Origin: Mortierella alpina
Taxonomy: Eukaryota; Mortierellomycota; Mortierellomycetes; Mortierellales; Mortierellaceae
DNA length: 64,000 nt
Assembly (NCBI GenBank): GCA_029449245.1
Contig: JANATF010000010.1
Span: 1,240,001 to 1,304,000, forward strand
Reading direction: 5' to 3'
The position numbers and the translations under genes were made by a program. Below are positions 40,280 through 53,191 of the stretch, one piece after another. Below the pieces are notes generated by a model, which saw nothing but the letters and a program-made list of their open reading frames with translations, was not told the DNA's origin and searched no databases. Each line of letters opens with the position of its first letter. The stretch's first letter is position 1.

Positions 40280-43200
40280 ATGCTGGCGTCCACTCTTCAG
40301 CAAGGCCCCACTGCCTCACTGCAGGAAACTCAAAACCATGAGGGACACATACAACGACAAAGACATTCGCGGCTGGAGCCAGGACAGGACCAGAGTCACA
40401 CCGTCACTGCCGGTAGCAACAAACGAAAGATCTCTAGCAAGGACATCACTCCCACCCCTAATGGCCAGCAGCACAGGCAGTTACAGCAACCTCGGTCCAA
40501 GTACATCGAATTCCAGCACGCTATTGAGCATTCCACACGGCAAGCGCGGCAGCAAGATGAAACGAAGCGGACTTTCACTGAGAATGGACGTCAGTGGCAA
40601 GTCAGGAAGCCAATAGATTCACCACACGGCAACTCTGTTTCTCAAGGCGCGACAGGCCAGTTCCAGGACATGGGAGTGAGGCTTGGAAGTAGAGCCAACC
40701 CTCGTCAAGACTTTGATAACAACCACAGTTCTGATCGGCCTAGTCGGGGGCGGGAACAATTCTCACACCAACCACAAAAAAGTTCAGGAGGACATCGTGG
40801 GATCTCGCCCGTGTCGAATGCGGGGACCCAACAGCGTTCGGATGCGAACCGGGAGAGACCGCGACATGGATACCGCGCAGAGCCGTCGGAGACATCTTCA
40901 GCACGATCGCCAGCTCCTAGTAACGGAGAATCAGAAGCTGGAGCTCAGTCTTGGAGCCGGCTCTACCCACCGCCTGTCACCAGCGCGAAGACGAAAGAGG
41001 TATTGACTATTAGAGACATTCTGGACAGCCAGGAAATTAGGAATCAAATATCTGAGCTCCGTCGGTCTCTGAACAGCAATGCAGATCGTCAGGTTCCAAG
41101 AACGACTTCAAGGCAAAATGAATATCTCAGTGCCTCTCGGGCCTATGAGGATACTTCTTCAGCAATCTCAGCAGTGTCGGCAGCACCCAAACGTAGCAGG
41201 ACAGATCAGAGATTGGATGTGCCGGCAAGAAACGAGGCAGCACGAACAAACGTACAAGGCGAAGGCACTGGGACTGAACTTTCTATGGACGAGTCTCTGC
41301 TTGAGAAAAAGTTTCGCAAGCGGCTAGATGCAGCCATTCCTGTACGTTTGTGTTAGGAATGCAAGTCGTTGCGAGAGAGTTTGTGAGATGACCTGATTTT
41401 TCTGTCATTGAAAAGATATTGACCCTGTTTTTTGCCACTGAATTCTCTTCCCTGTAGATCATGGAGACACCAAGGACAGGACTATCAAGGACTACAATGG
41501 CAGTGGGACCGTCTGCCAGGGAAAGTATAACGTCTACGGTCGCCACCCCCACCGTTTCTGGAGATGTCAACAGGCGAGCAGTGGTTGCCAGAAAGCAACG
41601 TCAAGACCTGTATCATTCCTCGTATTCGCCTACAGAGTTTTCAGATATTGAGGACCAAGACAACGAGGATGAGGATGAGGATGAGGATCAGGATACAGTA
41701 GAGCTGAAGCGACCTGGAATCAGCGACAAAGGGAATGACCAGTCGCATCCACCTCCGTCACAGGCTCAGCCAACCTCTTCGCAGACGCAGACCAGGGAAG
41801 GACTTTGGGCAAGTAACACAGTCGTGCACCGGTACAAGCCTTCCTTTAACCCTATTCGGGCTAAAGAAGGCCGTGAAGATGATCCAAGGAGGGACAGCGG
41901 AGAAAATTCATTTGAGCGCGAGGTGGCTCTTGCGAGAGCGAAGCGTGAGCTGGGGGCGTCTCTCAATCGTGAGGGGGGTCAACAGACATCAGAGAACCCG
42001 AAATCCGACGGCATCCATCCAGGTATCAACCACTTCAATATTCCAAGTTCGCCTGTTCTGTCTGTGAGCAAGCTCGACAGAGGCAGAGATCTAGCGCTGG
42101 AGGATCTCGTCTCGCCGACAAGATACAATTTTGGATCGAGACACTCTTCACAACAGCACCAATACGACCCTACGGCTCCGGCGGGGTTTTCCTCTGCTGC
42201 TCCTACTGCCTCGGGTCATGACTGGCGGTCGGCGCCGACGTTCCCTCTGCTCTCTACGGCTGAGGATTTGGCGCAATTAGACATTGCGACTAGAGCAGAG
42301 GACCGCTTTTTAGAAATGGCAGGAACCTTGGGTGAAGGACAAGGTAGGACTGAGGACGTGAATGTTTTGAACTACACCTTACACTATATATGAAGGCACG
42401 GATGGACTGACGCATATATTTTTATCTTTAATTCCTCGACTTTTTGATCTCATTGTAGCCGTGGCATCAGTTCTAGGAACACTGAAAGGGATGATTCGGC
42501 AGCTCAAAACAGAGAAGAAACAATCGGAAAAGGCAATTCAGAAACTACAAAAGGAACTCAGGAAGGCGCAGCGGGATTTGGAGCGCAGTCGTAAGGCAAA
42601 CGAGAAACTGCCAAACACCGATCAGGCCACCCAGTCCTCCAGTCACTCCAAGCCGAGCCGTAGCGATATGGATCAAGAGGCAGAGAGCATCAGCGCTCAG
42701 CAAGAGAGGGACATGATTGCAAGAAATATGGTGGCGTTCCAAAAACGAATCGATGCCTTGGAGATGCAGAGAGCAGAGCTGCAGCTACGGGAGCAGATCC
42801 GAGCGAAGGAGGAGGCCGACCTGCTACTGCTGGTTGATTCTGATGACGACTCGGAACAAGGAGAAGGAGGCAGCGAATCTGAAAGCGACAATGGAAGTGA
42901 GAGTGCCGAGAGCGATACTGGAGATCATGTCAAATATGAAAAACCCCCTCGACGAATCCAAAGCGTCTGTTCAGATTCTGAACACTCAATCATGCAGAGA
43001 CCTCATGGTCCGCGAGGTGGAGCAGCGCCTCGGCGTTCATCAGCAAAGGCCCCCTTAGCATCATCGTCCAGAGCAGCGAGCAGCAGATTCAAGGACGAGC
43101 AGGAATTCTTTGGCGCGTCTCGCTCTCGGACAAAATCCGGGCGTAAAAAGGAGCATTCAAAGTCAGCCCAACACCTTGAACATCGGCAGTTAATGGAGAA

Positions 43201-45084
43201 GTTCGAGGAGGTTGTCCACATTCACCACCATGTTTATTACGGCGACGACGACCCACACAACGACTCATCGCCGAACCCAAGGTCGCGGTCGTTGGATGGC
43301 CCTCGCAGATCAACCGCAGCTCTCCGCAACGTGACCCACAGTGAGTATGGAGAGCCAAGTGACGGACAATACCATACCCGCCTAGGGACAGGACGGGATG
43401 CCGGTGATCAGCCCAGACATCAAGCACCCGGGCAAAATTCGGCGTCTCAGCGAATGACCGAAATCCCCCATACCCCATTCGACGTTGACACTCATATATT
43501 TCGAAATCAAAGGATGCACCATGATCCCATGGCGACAGCGCAGCAAAATGGCGCATTTGCACAGCCTCTCCAGCGATCACAGTTCTACTACGATGACTTG
43601 GCACGTCCCGAACTTGAGCAAATGCCGATTCCACAGCGCGCTCGCGTTGTTACCATCGTGGATGGAGGAGAGGAAAATCCACGATATGAGGCAGCAGCAT
43701 CGCGTGCGTTTACGGTATCGCAAGGAGACTCCTTCCACGAACTTGGCATTCCTCTTACAGTAAGTATCATTGAAAAGATGTGTGATGAAGAAGGTCATCT
43801 TTAGCACTTTCTGTCCTTTGACAGGAATCAAGACTGCTGACATTTCCGCTTACAATTTTCTTACCTTACCGTCTTTTTTCTTCATTCAAGAACTCTGCTT
43901 CTGCAAAACAGAGGAAGATATCCATCAACCTACGGCGGATCCTGTCTTTGCTCAAAACACACGACCCTAAGCGCTGTACGGTTTGCTGTAATGGCGGCGA
44001 TGGGAAATACCATGAGCGGCATCATCAGGAACATGTCCGAGAGTCGCTATCGATGTTGAGGATCGACGGGAAACCGGTTCGGATACGTCAGAAGCGACAG
44101 GATACCGCGTCTATCCCTTTTTCGAGAACAGCCACCCAGACACACTTGCGGCGGCGCAGCCCTGCCCGTCAAGAGGATACCGAATCCTCCTCTTGCACAG
44201 AGTCCAGCTCCGATTCCACTGACACTCCAAACTTTAATTATGGCGAGAGTCAGGAGTTGCCCTACCCCGGACGACAGCGCTCCTTGGAAGCAGCGACGAC
44301 CCCTGCACAAATGTCAGGACTAGCAAAGAATGCAGATTCTTGCAATATTTCTGAGCAAAAGCTACATCTCGTACTGAGGGAATTGGAGGAGGAAGTCCGA
44401 CAACTACGGAAATCGTACTCAGAGCTCCACCATGACCTGGAGATTATCGGACAAAAGTCGTTTGGTGACTTTGCTTTGGACAGCAAGGGTAAAGGGAAAT
44501 CACTAAACGGAGGAGCATCGTCCGCAACAACCTCGACGGAGGCACTTGCTACAGAAACAGCGGCAGCGGAGCAGAGGCGCCAGCAAAAGAAGCTGATCCG
44601 GGAGCAGCTATTGAAAGTTGTGGATTCTCTCGGGGAGAAGACAGACGAGATTATGCGGTTACAGGAGCAGCAGGAACAGCGCTTGCAAATCAAAAGCAGT
44701 ATCAAAAAGACGCCGAGATCGGTGCAATGTTTACGAACATCTACGTCGGGCGCCAGAAACGATACCAGGCGTTCGGACAAAGATCGGCGTGAAAAGAACG
44801 ACCCTAACGATGACACCACTACTGCGACAAGCACCCAAGACCTTGATAATGAATATGATGCGCATGAACAGGATGAGCAGCAGGCTGCCGATGAACAAAC
44901 TAAGGATCAGGACACAGATTCAAGCGACAGTCAAGGCACGGCACGTCCTCGGCAGCGTCATCCGGATCAGCAGGGCAAGGCATCGAGAATGAAGCAGGGG
45001 AGGGAGCAGAGATCCCAGAGCAAGGAGCCTGAAGGATACCGACATCGCCTCGCCAATGGGTTCCGGGTCCCAAAGCTCCAGTGA
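40280..45084 (+). CDS. Large coiled-coil protein with Cep57-type microtubule-binding-like domain
   Basis: Exons join(40280..41341, 41458..42343, 42459..43759, 43891..45084) give 1480 residues; phases 0, 1 and 0 match. Mostly disordered, with coiled coils at ~650-700 (MIRQLKTEKKQSEKAIQKLQ) and ~745-770. The last exon has RRILSLLKTHDPKRCTVCCN (a CxxC-type motif also seen in fungal spindle-pole proteins) and a segment LHLVLRELEEEVRQLRKSY followed by KLIREQLLKVVDSLGEKTDE. This matches the pattern of Cep57 microtubule-binding / Ppc89-like domains. A spindle-pole or centrosome-related role is therefore proposed. The same frame is open to an upstream Met at 40121, but the start at 40280 is preferred because the upstream part is T-rich and not protein-like. 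It lies only 240 bp after the CC2D1A gene. Confidence 0.75.
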
Positions 45085-45377
45085 ATTCGTCTCATTATTT
45101 ATTTCTTTGCAGCGGCCCGTCGTCTTATATACCCCGCCCCCCGTTATCGCAGCGCCTTCAGTGCTTCGAAATGGTAACATAAAGGCGCCCCCTGATGCTT
45201 TGCTCTTCTGCGGCGGTTCATAACTTTTCACTGAATTCTCAAACGCGGGTATAGAGGTGTTGGTTAATCTTTACAAAGGCAAGATCTTGACGTGGTTACA
45301 ACCTTGTCGAGTCTTTTCAAAAAAAGCAGGAAGAACAAATGCTTTTCATTGAAATACACACCGGTCGGCTTTATTTT

Positions 45378-47100
45378 CTAAACCTTGGCTTTCTTCTCTG
45401 CCTCATCCTCGTCTTTTGCACTGTCACCAGCAGCTTCCTCAGCTTTGCGCTTCAATCCCAAGTCTGCACTGGTAGCATCCTCTGTCTTGGTAGCCGGTGA
45501 TGACGAGGCTGCTGCTGAGTTGGCCGTTGCTGATGGTGAAGCGGTGCTAGAGGCTGATGCAGCGGACTTGTTGACCTTGGGCTTGATAAGACTCGAAATA
45601 TCAATTGCGGCCTCTGCCCGTTTCTGGTTCAGCATGTCATTCAACATCTCGATCTGGGTCTGACCCTCGAGGGGCTTCTTGGCCATATTGGCAATCAAGT
45701 CTTGTACCTGCGCATCGTGAAAATAAGTTGCATTTTGTTAGGAACCCGGTACGGACAACAATAGCACCATACCGCAAGAATAAAAGATAAAAGGTCTGAG
45801 GCCGTACCTTCTGATCCATCTCACCAACCAACTCATGCAGCTCCACAAGCTCCTTAGCCAACATTGTCTCGTTCTCTGTGGCATCAGTAGCGCGGGCCTT
45901 GCCCTTTCCAGAGGCCAACAACCCGTTCAATTTCTGAATCCTGGCCTTCAAAACGGTGGTTGCCTTATGAATATGATCCTGAGCCTTGTCCGATTCTGTG
46001 GGCGAGTACTCGAGCGCCAAGGCCAGCTTGTAATGCGCCTCTGCCAGCTGTCTGTCGTCGGGCTCCAGTCTTGCCTCCTTGACGGTGATGGCTTCCCGGA
46101 AATCCGCGACAGCCTGCTCAAAGTTTTCAGACTCGAGCGAGACATCTCCCAAAGCGATATGAACATCTCCAAGCTTCAGAAGAGCCTCCTCGGTACCCAT
46201 ACGATGGTACAGAACTCGGGCGAGGTCGAGGACATCCCAAGCAACTGCAAAATCATCCTGATCTTCCTCGCCACCTTCCGCAGCACCACCTTCCTCGTCT
46301 CCTTCTTCTTCCTCGTCCTCATCCTCGTCGCCCTCAAAGACGAATCTTGGGTTGTTGGGGGTAGATGAAGATGCTATGATATTGAAACCAGAAAATGAGA
46401 AAAAAACGTTGTTTAGAACAAGAATGTTTTTGTGAAGTACCGTTTGCACGGTGGAATTTGCTGATCCTTGCAATGAGAAAGAGACAGGGCGGGGGGAGGG
46501 GGAGGGGGTTTGTTCTCGTTCTTTTGTAACAGTGAACTTACCAGAGCTGGAGGGTCCAGCAGCAGCAGCAACGACCGCCTCAAGTTCGTCCTTGGACTTT
46601 TTTTCAGTAACACCGCCGAGTACGGAGCTCTGCTGGATCGCATGTTCGAGCAAGGCCTTTCCGTACATGAACAGCGTGTTGGCGCACTTTGGGTTCGTCT
46701 CTCCATAGACTTGGCCACTAAAGAGATGGGACAAAACGAAAAAAAAAAAAAAAAAAGATGAGAAGCGGGTTGCGTGGGATGCAAATCTTGAAGAATGGCA
46801 AGCGTCCAGGGGGGGGGGGGGAAAGGTGCGAGGAGATCTTGGACTCCTTGTGAGGAATGAAGAGTGGTGGTATTGTAGAACGTACAGCATCTCGGAGGCG
46901 AGGCCAAACTTTTCGACGGCGAGCTCGTAGTCTTGAAGAGCAAATGCCTTGGTTCCAATGTCGTTCAGGTCCTGGATCGCCTGCTCGGTGGCAGGGTCGA
47001 TAGGTCCATCGTACAAGAAAACATTCTCCTGGTCCTGCTGATCCTGCTGATCTTGCTGTTGCTGCTGTTGCTGCTGCTGCTGTTCCTCAGAGTTGTCCAT
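45378..47100 (-). CDS. NASP/Sim3/Hif1-type histone chaperone (SHNi-TPR)
   Basis: Exons complement(join(45378..45707, 45808..46373, 46542..46717, 46886..47100)) give 428 residues. A poly-Gln stretch (residues ~6-25) precedes TPR 1 (DLNDIGTKAFALQDYELAVE). The next helix pair spans the first intron: ASEML joins GQVYGETNPKCANTLFMYGK. Then comes an acidic loop (GDEDEDEEEEGDEEGG) interrupting the TPR array, and TPR blocks AWDVLDLARVLYHRMG and LALGDVSLESENFEQAV. A C-terminal coil and Lys-rich tail (LKRKAEEAAGD, EKKAKV) end it. The acidic interruption within TPRs is the NASP family hallmark. It should bind H3-H4 and assist histone transport. The start MDNSEEQ at 47100 is chosen over an upstream in-frame Met at 47199. 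Confidence 0.88.
47031..47085. repeat. CAG/CTG trinucleotide run encoding poly-Gln
   Basis: Codons for ten consecutive Gln and following DQQ units at the N-terminus of the NASP-like protein. The tract is likely to vary in length between isolates. Confidence 0.8.
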
Positions 47101-47488
47101 GGTTGTGGCGCGGTAGTAGTTGACGACAAGAAGGCGGTGTGGATTCCAGGACAATGCAAAAGTGACGAGTGTCAACAAGATGTCGCCCCCACAGGCCAAC
47201 AGTCACTGAGAGCAAAAGAAACGCGTTCGTCGCGTCCCTGAGAAACACAAAGGAAATCAGTAAAGACCCTGTCTAGGAGTGCACCGCGAAGCTAGACACA
47301 GAAACTGAAAGAACGGTATCATGAATGTGCGCTTTTTTATTTTATGGTGTGCTTGTATGTGTGTATTTCGTACATAACGACCCGTTCTCAACCGACCAAA
47401 TGTAACCAGCCGATCTAGAAGGTAGTGGAGAATATTTTTTTTTTGGTTCTGTGGCTCTAACGATGTCGAAAAATAGCTATGCTATACT
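47101..47488. other. Intergenic region between NASP-like and hexosaminidase genes
   Basis: Promoter of the NASP-like gene (minus) and 3' flank of the hexosaminidase (minus). Nothing else is supported. Confidence 0.4.
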
Positions 47489-49339
47489 TTACTTGCCAAG
47501 GGCAGTCTGGTTGCGGAAGAGATCGCAGTGGTGAGGGTGCTGCAAGCAGTACTTGGGGACCAAAGGAGCAGCAAGAATGCCACGCTCCAACAGACGCTCA
47601 CGGAAGTCTTGGATGCGAGCAGACATTTCAGTGGTGCGCTTCCAGCCGGCTGCGTTCTTGTTGCCCGACCAGAGGTTCTCGGCCAAACCAGCAACACGGG
47701 GCCAGACCTTGTTTTCGACAACAGTCTCATCAGATTGCTCAGACCACATGGCCGCCTCGCCTCCAAGGATGTGCTTGGCCTCCTCCTCGGTCAACCCTTG
47801 GGTGAAGTCGTAGTTGTACATGCGCTGCCAGGTCTTGTAAGGGGCGCACCACGAGGCACCAAAGCCTTGGTAGTTAACCGATGCAGGGAAGTAAGCACTG
47901 GGGTTCTCGTCAAAGGCATCCTGGATGGCCTTGGGCAGGACTGGGGGCTCGTTGACGTTGTAGCGGGGGTCGTTGGTGACCCATCCACCATGGCCGCAGT
48001 CGAGGTACATGAAGTCGGCCGAGGAGACAATGACATCATAACCCTGCTTGGTCAAAGTCTTGATGTTCTCGAGACCCTTGTTCCAGGACTGCATGACAAC
48101 GTTCTTGGGCACCTTGTTGGCAGCAAAGTCAGGCGAGGTCACGACATCCTCCCACATGACCAAGCGACGGTCGGGGCGGTCCTGGAAGATGGGCAAGGCC
48201 TTGTCAATGTAAACCTGGGCAAAGTCGCTGTAGGTTGCTTCGGGGTGCTTCTTGAACCACTCTCGCGAAGGCTCCGAGTAGTTGTAACAGTAGCGGTGGA
48301 GTTCATCGAGACCAACGTGGAACATGTTGTCGCCAAAGAGCTTGGCTACTTCACTGTAGACATCCTTGATCAATTTGTAAGTACCCTCGTAGGCAATATC
48401 GAGCTGACCGGGGTTGGGCTCGACAGCAGAGTGGTGGGTCCAGCCATCGTTGTCCCACCAAGAGTCGGCGCAAGTGACGGCCTTCTTGTCGACCTGCTGC
48501 CAACCGGCAGAGGAGTGACCAGGCATGTCAATCTCGGGGTAGACACGAACACCGCGCTCACGACCGTACTTGATCAGCTCAACAACATCCTTCTGGGTGT
48601 AAATCTCGCGCGAGGAGTAAGCATCCTTGGTCATCTGAGGATGCTTCTTGATCTCAATGGGCCAAGCCTGGTTGTCGGTGATGTGCCAGTGGAAGACGTT
48701 CATCTTGGCATAGGACAAGGCGTCGATCTGCTTCTTGAGCGACTTCAAGGAGTAGAAGTTACGGGAAGTGTCATACAGGACTCCACGATGAGTGTACTTG
48801 GGTGCGTCCTTGATGTGGACGGGCTGCTCGATCTGGAGACCACTGCGGCCGTCCGAGATGACGATCTGGTTAAGGGTCTGGAGACCGTTGAGGGCTCCCC
48901 AGATAGTCTTGGCCTTGATCGATCCCTGGCCAGCAGCGGTAATATCAAGGGTGTAGGACTCGTCGACACCGAGCTGGAGGTCAGCCTTCAAGTCCGAAAC
49001 CACAACGTTGATGGTCTTGAGAGTGCCCTTTGCGCCGCCGTGCTTGTTCTCGACGACCTCCTGGCGCTTCTCCAAGGTGGGGAATGGTGGGAATTTAGCG
49101 GCAGGGCGCTCCCAGGTCTGAGGGATCCAACGCTCACCCTTGATGAGAGAGGCAGTGCGAGCATAGGCTTTAGAGAGGATGTCATGCTGGGTTCCAGTGA
49201 TGCGGAAGTTGTTGTCGACCTTGACAGGTCCCGAAGAGGCCCACTCAATGTGAGCAGGGGCGGGCAAGGGGTTGACCTTGACAGACTCGGTGACAGCGAG
49301 GGCCAAGAGGCCGATAGCGGCAGCAATGGTGATCTTCAT
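47489..49339 (-). CDS. Secreted beta-N-acetylhexosaminidase, GH20
   Basis: A single exon of 616 residues from MKITIAAAIG at 49339 (an in-frame Met five codons upstream weakens the signal peptide). The signal peptide runs to about residue 18. A GH20 N-terminal domain covers ~20-170. The catalytic barrel starts with HRGVLYDTSRNFYSLKSLKK and has FHWHITDNQAWPIE, RVYPEIDMPGHSSAGW and the catalytic Asp345-Glu346 in FHVGLDELHRYCYN. Later motifs are GEAAMWSEQSDE and WPRVAGLAENLWSG. It hydrolyses terminal GlcNAc from chitin oligomers and glycans outside the cell, supporting chitin turnover. Codon use is strongly biased, which explains a full-length antisense open frame on the other strand. Confidence 0.96.
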   Translation of the reverse strand: MKITIAAAIGLLALAVTESVKVNPLPAPAHIEWASSGPVKVDNNFRITGTQHDILSKAYARTASLIKGERWIPQTWERPAAKFPPFPTLEKRQEVVENKHGGAKGTLKTINVVVSDLKADLQLGVDESYTLDITAAGQGSIKAKTIWGALNGLQTLNQIVISDGRSGLQIEQPVHIKDAPKYTHRGVLYDTSRNFYSLKSLKKQIDALSYAKMNVFHWHITDNQAWPIEIKKHPQMTKDAYSSREIYTQKDVVELIKYGRERGVRVYPEIDMPGHSSAGWQQVDKKAVTCADSWWDNDGWTHHSAVEPNPGQLDIAYEGTYKLIKDVYSEVAKLFGDNMFHVGLDELHRYCYNYSEPSREWFKKHPEATYSDFAQVYIDKALPIFQDRPDRRLVMWEDVVTSPDFAANKVPKNVVMQSWNKGLENIKTLTKQGYDVIVSSADFMYLDCGHGGWVTNDPRYNVNEPPVLPKAIQDAFDENPSAYFPASVNYQGFGASWCAPYKTWQRMYNYDFTQGLTEEEAKHILGGEAAMWSEQSDETVVENKVWPRVAGLAENLWSGNKNAAGWKRTTEMSARIQDFRERLLERGILAAPLVPKYCLQHPHHCDLFRNQTALGK

Positions 49340-50524
49340 GGTGAGAGCGAGCAAATGGAAGAATTATTTGGAAGGAAATTAAAAGGTATTAGGTAAGGGA
49401 AGGGTATGAGTTGAGCGGACTCGAGGGTGGGGTGATGAGAGGGGGAGGCGGAGCAAGGAGGGCGTAGGTGAAAGTGAGATGGTTGGCTGAGAGACAAGGA
49501 GAAAATGAAACGGAGTGGGGAATGGGGAAGTCTTTTATACTCTTTCTCCCTGCCCGCTCCACCTGGGACAAAGGGAAATTGACGATCGATGGCAAACGCA
49601 GCAAAGCTACGCAGATGGCTGTCATTGTTGGGCCGAGCGAGAGGAGGATGCGGAAGAAGAGACCGCAGGCGTGGACACAAAAATACATACAACAAACACC
49701 TGCACCCGCTCACACACATAACAAGTTGAGTAACGTAAAGTGGTGGAGCATTTGTTGATTCTCGTGAAGAGTAGCCTGAAGGTAAATTAACACTGGCGTG
49801 CTGCTAGACGGGCAGGGCTCACATCCCATGTCCTCACTGCCTCTCCAATAGCACTGAGTCGTTCGCTCAACCACGCCGGCCGCTTCTGTCAGAGTTCATC
49901 AGCCGTGCTAGACCCCCGGCGTAGGGGTCTGCAAGTCGGTGGTATACAGTAGCAGTTCACGCCCATGTTTGCTCAAAGAGCAAAAGGCGTGAAAATACAT
50001 TGTGCGGCGATGCCAGCACTCCCCGTCCCGATTGGTTTCAAAATGAGAATAGGGATACCATGATGCAAAGGCGCGTATTCGACTGAGGTTTGAGGGAGGA
50101 AGAAAGCCGCACTGGTGAATGCGCAAACACATAGTCTGTTCACCCCTTCCAGAGGAATTACTAGACACTGAGGTCAACAGACCGAGTGTTTGTTTTCTCT
50201 CAAGGTTGTCCGTGGAACTCGAGATTAGATGAATGATTGCAATCTGATTGGAGGAGCTTCGTGGCACAGACAACCTTATGCGGTCAAAACCCGTTGAATG
50301 CAAACGCTCAACGAAGGTCAAGAGGAATAGCCGAATATAAAGGCCAATGTCAGTAGAACTAGACTATCGCTGAGGACAGCGTAGTTTTACCCGCCCAACA
50401 GCTCCCGTAAGTAGCTACTGTACTTCAAGTAGTGCTGTTGCAGAGAGTACAATAGTAGGCTGGCTGCGATGTCGATCGATCAATAATCCATGCAGGATGG
50501 AAGCAACGGACATTTCTCTTGGAC

Positions 50525-50568
50525 CAAAATGGACAGCCGCAAGCATTTTAACCCTGCGGTCCATTTTG
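50525..50568. repeat. Imperfect inverted repeat, 14-bp stem
   Basis: CAAAATGGA pairs with TCCATTTTG and the adjoining CCGCA pairs with TGCGG, with a 3-base bulge on the left arm and a 13-base loop. It could be a protein-binding dyad or a remnant of a small hairpin element. Confidence 0.55.
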
Positions 50569-52895
50569 TTGACTGGCTTTACCATCATACAATTAGTTCA
50601 GCTGGAGTGTAGAACAGGCGAGAGGGAATCGATACCACAAAAAAAAAAGAAGAGCACACGCTGATAAAAAAAAAAGCGATCGCGAATTTGATTGTGACCA
50701 AACTCTAACACCCTTCACAAATGCGGGACGGCCGACCAAAAGGTATTGGTTCGGATGGCGAGAGCACATGCGCACCAGGAACCTGTGAACAAACACGGAA
50801 CAGGATTAAAGAACCATCACAAGTCCCAAAAGGGCTTCTCGATCCAGGCCCACTTGACACAAGGACTATTCATTTTCACTTAAAGTATTGGTTTGGGGTT
50901 CCATTTTAACCTGACAACTTAAGCGAGAAGAAGCTTTCCTCACTCATTCAATCATTGCTTCAAAAGTGTACAGTCCATTGAGCTTTGTTGATAGCTAGAA
51001 AAAACCCATGTTCTTTGGTATTGTCGCTGTTGGTTATGCCTAATAATAGAGATCCAGTGAAAGGCTTCTTGGCACTCACTTTTGCGCTAGCAAGGATCAA
51101 ATGTAGACACAAAGAACACTCAGTCTTATCACCCGTGCCATCAGACGAAAGGCTCGGCAAATATCTACTTCCTGTCCTCCACGCTCGTGCGCTCCGATGA
51201 TCGTGGATCAAAGGTGTGTACAGTACCCTATGCATGTAAAACTCGGTAAGTCTGGAATGTCAAGTGTCCCCCGAACTTTGACCTTTTGTACAACAACTAT
51301 TGTTCTTATCGAGAATGTCAAGTGAAGCGATGGCCATGCCGTCGTTTGTCGACTTCCTTCCGCCGAGTCAATGACGGACGTGCCCCGCCGCGCTTAGCCA
51401 AGACCTCTCCCACAGGCGCAAATCAAAAGTCATGCTTCAATCTTTACTTCAGGATAGTCTGATCAACCTAGGCTCACAGAAATAGGTGCGCCCTATGTTT
51501 CTTGAAGCAGTGGGAACCCTGCAGCGAGCAGAAATGACTACAAAGTAGGATGACAACAAGTTTGGTGTCTGACTGATTTCGAGAGCGATTCCTTCATAGC
51601 AAGAACTATGACATACAGTACACACTTGCCTGGCAATTAGATCGATCAGAGAGAGCCCTCTCCACATTTGTTGAAGTTTATCATGAACAAATGAACGATT
51701 TGTGTCCATGGCAATCTTCTTTCTCCATTCATCTCTCCGTTTCGGCGATGGCGCGCAGGCCTGGCATCGTTCTAAAGAGCCAACCCGAGAACTGGGAGAC
51801 TCACCTTGGATTATGTTGGAGAACCTGCAGCACTCTACAGCATCCAGTCAAGGCACGTTATCCGATCATGTCATGTTGGCGATGTTTCTCCTCTTCAGAT
51901 TCGCTGCCGCGGAACGAAAATAACCCTCGCCTTACCGCAGAACTGTTGCACACAGCGGGAGTGGTACAGAAGAGCGGCGCGTCGAACAATATGGCGCTAT
52001 CTTTGACGAAGGCAGTCAGTTGGATATGTTGTTCCCCTCAAGTGTTGTCAGACTCCCTCGCCCTTCCATCCCTTTCTGTCAAAAAATGGCGGCTTCCTTG
52101 CTTTTCGCTGATACGACTACTTGGGTAATGAAGGTGGAGTTTCAGGAGGCGTACAGTACGCCTGCACTTTGTTCTTTTGCTGTATTGATTCAATGCTGTG
52201 AGTCGATGCAACTACGCCGCAAAAAAGGTTTACAGTTTGTTGATGTACAACATACGTGTGTTGTTTGATCAGGATCAGGTCCAAAGAAGAATGTATCCTC
52301 AAGCAACTTGATGGTATATCTGCTGCTCTTGTTTGTTTACCATTGATCCCTCAAGAGGTCCTGGAGAGGCGCACCAAGGTCTTGGGGTACAGTTTGGTTT
52401 CTTGCACCCTTACGCCCATGCAGCAGAATCTGGCTGCACCTGCTTTCGTTTGTTTTATCTCGTGTGGTACACACAGCCCTAGCAGCTCATCCTTTTGGCA
52501 ATTTAGACTGATCTACACGTATTCTAACAGTCATGAGTTACTGAATACGGTGCTGCTTGCCTGGTGCATGCAGCCACGCGCAACCAGGGAGTATTTGTGG
52601 GCCGTTACCTTTGATCTCCCTGATCATCGATGATTCTACTCGTATGTTACGCATTCATCAGAACATTAATGCAATTTGTTTTCTAGATACCTCAAGGCAC
52701 CTCCACATCAACGCCTGTTTGGAGAGCAGCTCTGATCGAAGATATCATGATCAATCTAGTTGAGGACACAACTTGTTCCTATGAATGACCTGGTTTTACA
52801 GAAGGCGATCTAGGATAGCTGCATTCAGGAGGCACTTGTAGGGCCGCAACATAGTAGACATGTTCCTTTTCCACTGACGCTGCTACTGCCTCATG

Positions 52896-53191
52896 AAAGA
52901 CAAGGCAATGAAACCTTACACATTAGCGGCATGTATCAGGATAGTCTTGGTGTCGAGCAGGACTGTGGCAAGGCTATGGAGTGGTTCCTCAAGGCATGCG
53001 ATGCAGGAGACGGCACTGCCATATTCCATATCAGTGTCTTTCACGATGATGTCCTTGGAGTTGTACAGGACCGCAACAAACCTACGGAGTGGTATCTTGA
53101 AGCAAGCGATGCTGAAGATGCCAGCGCCATGTGCAGTGTTGTTACAGGCACTGCACTGGTCTTAGTTTGTTCATCACCACATATACTATAG
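52896..53191 (+). pseudogene. Sel1-like repeat relic
   Basis: One frame reads GMYQDSLGVEQDCGKAMEWF, then LKACDAGDGTAIFHISVFHD and GVVQDRNKPTEWYLEASDAED. Two successive Sel1-like repeats are visible (consensus G-x-x-Y-x-x-G-x-G-V-x-x-D-x-x-K-A-x-x-W-Y-x-K-A-A), both with lost small residues. The frame has no start of its own nearby, runs from sequence with stops and ends at 53191. A functional Sel1 protein would need more repeats, so this is a decayed copy of the expanded fungal Sel1 family. Confidence 0.6.

Noticed and set aside
47528-49396. A 622-residue plus-strand open frame opposite the hexosaminidase
   Set aside because: It mirrors the GH20 gene almost base for base. The strong codon bias of the real gene removes antisense stops, and the antisense peptide has no domain, signal or splice structure.
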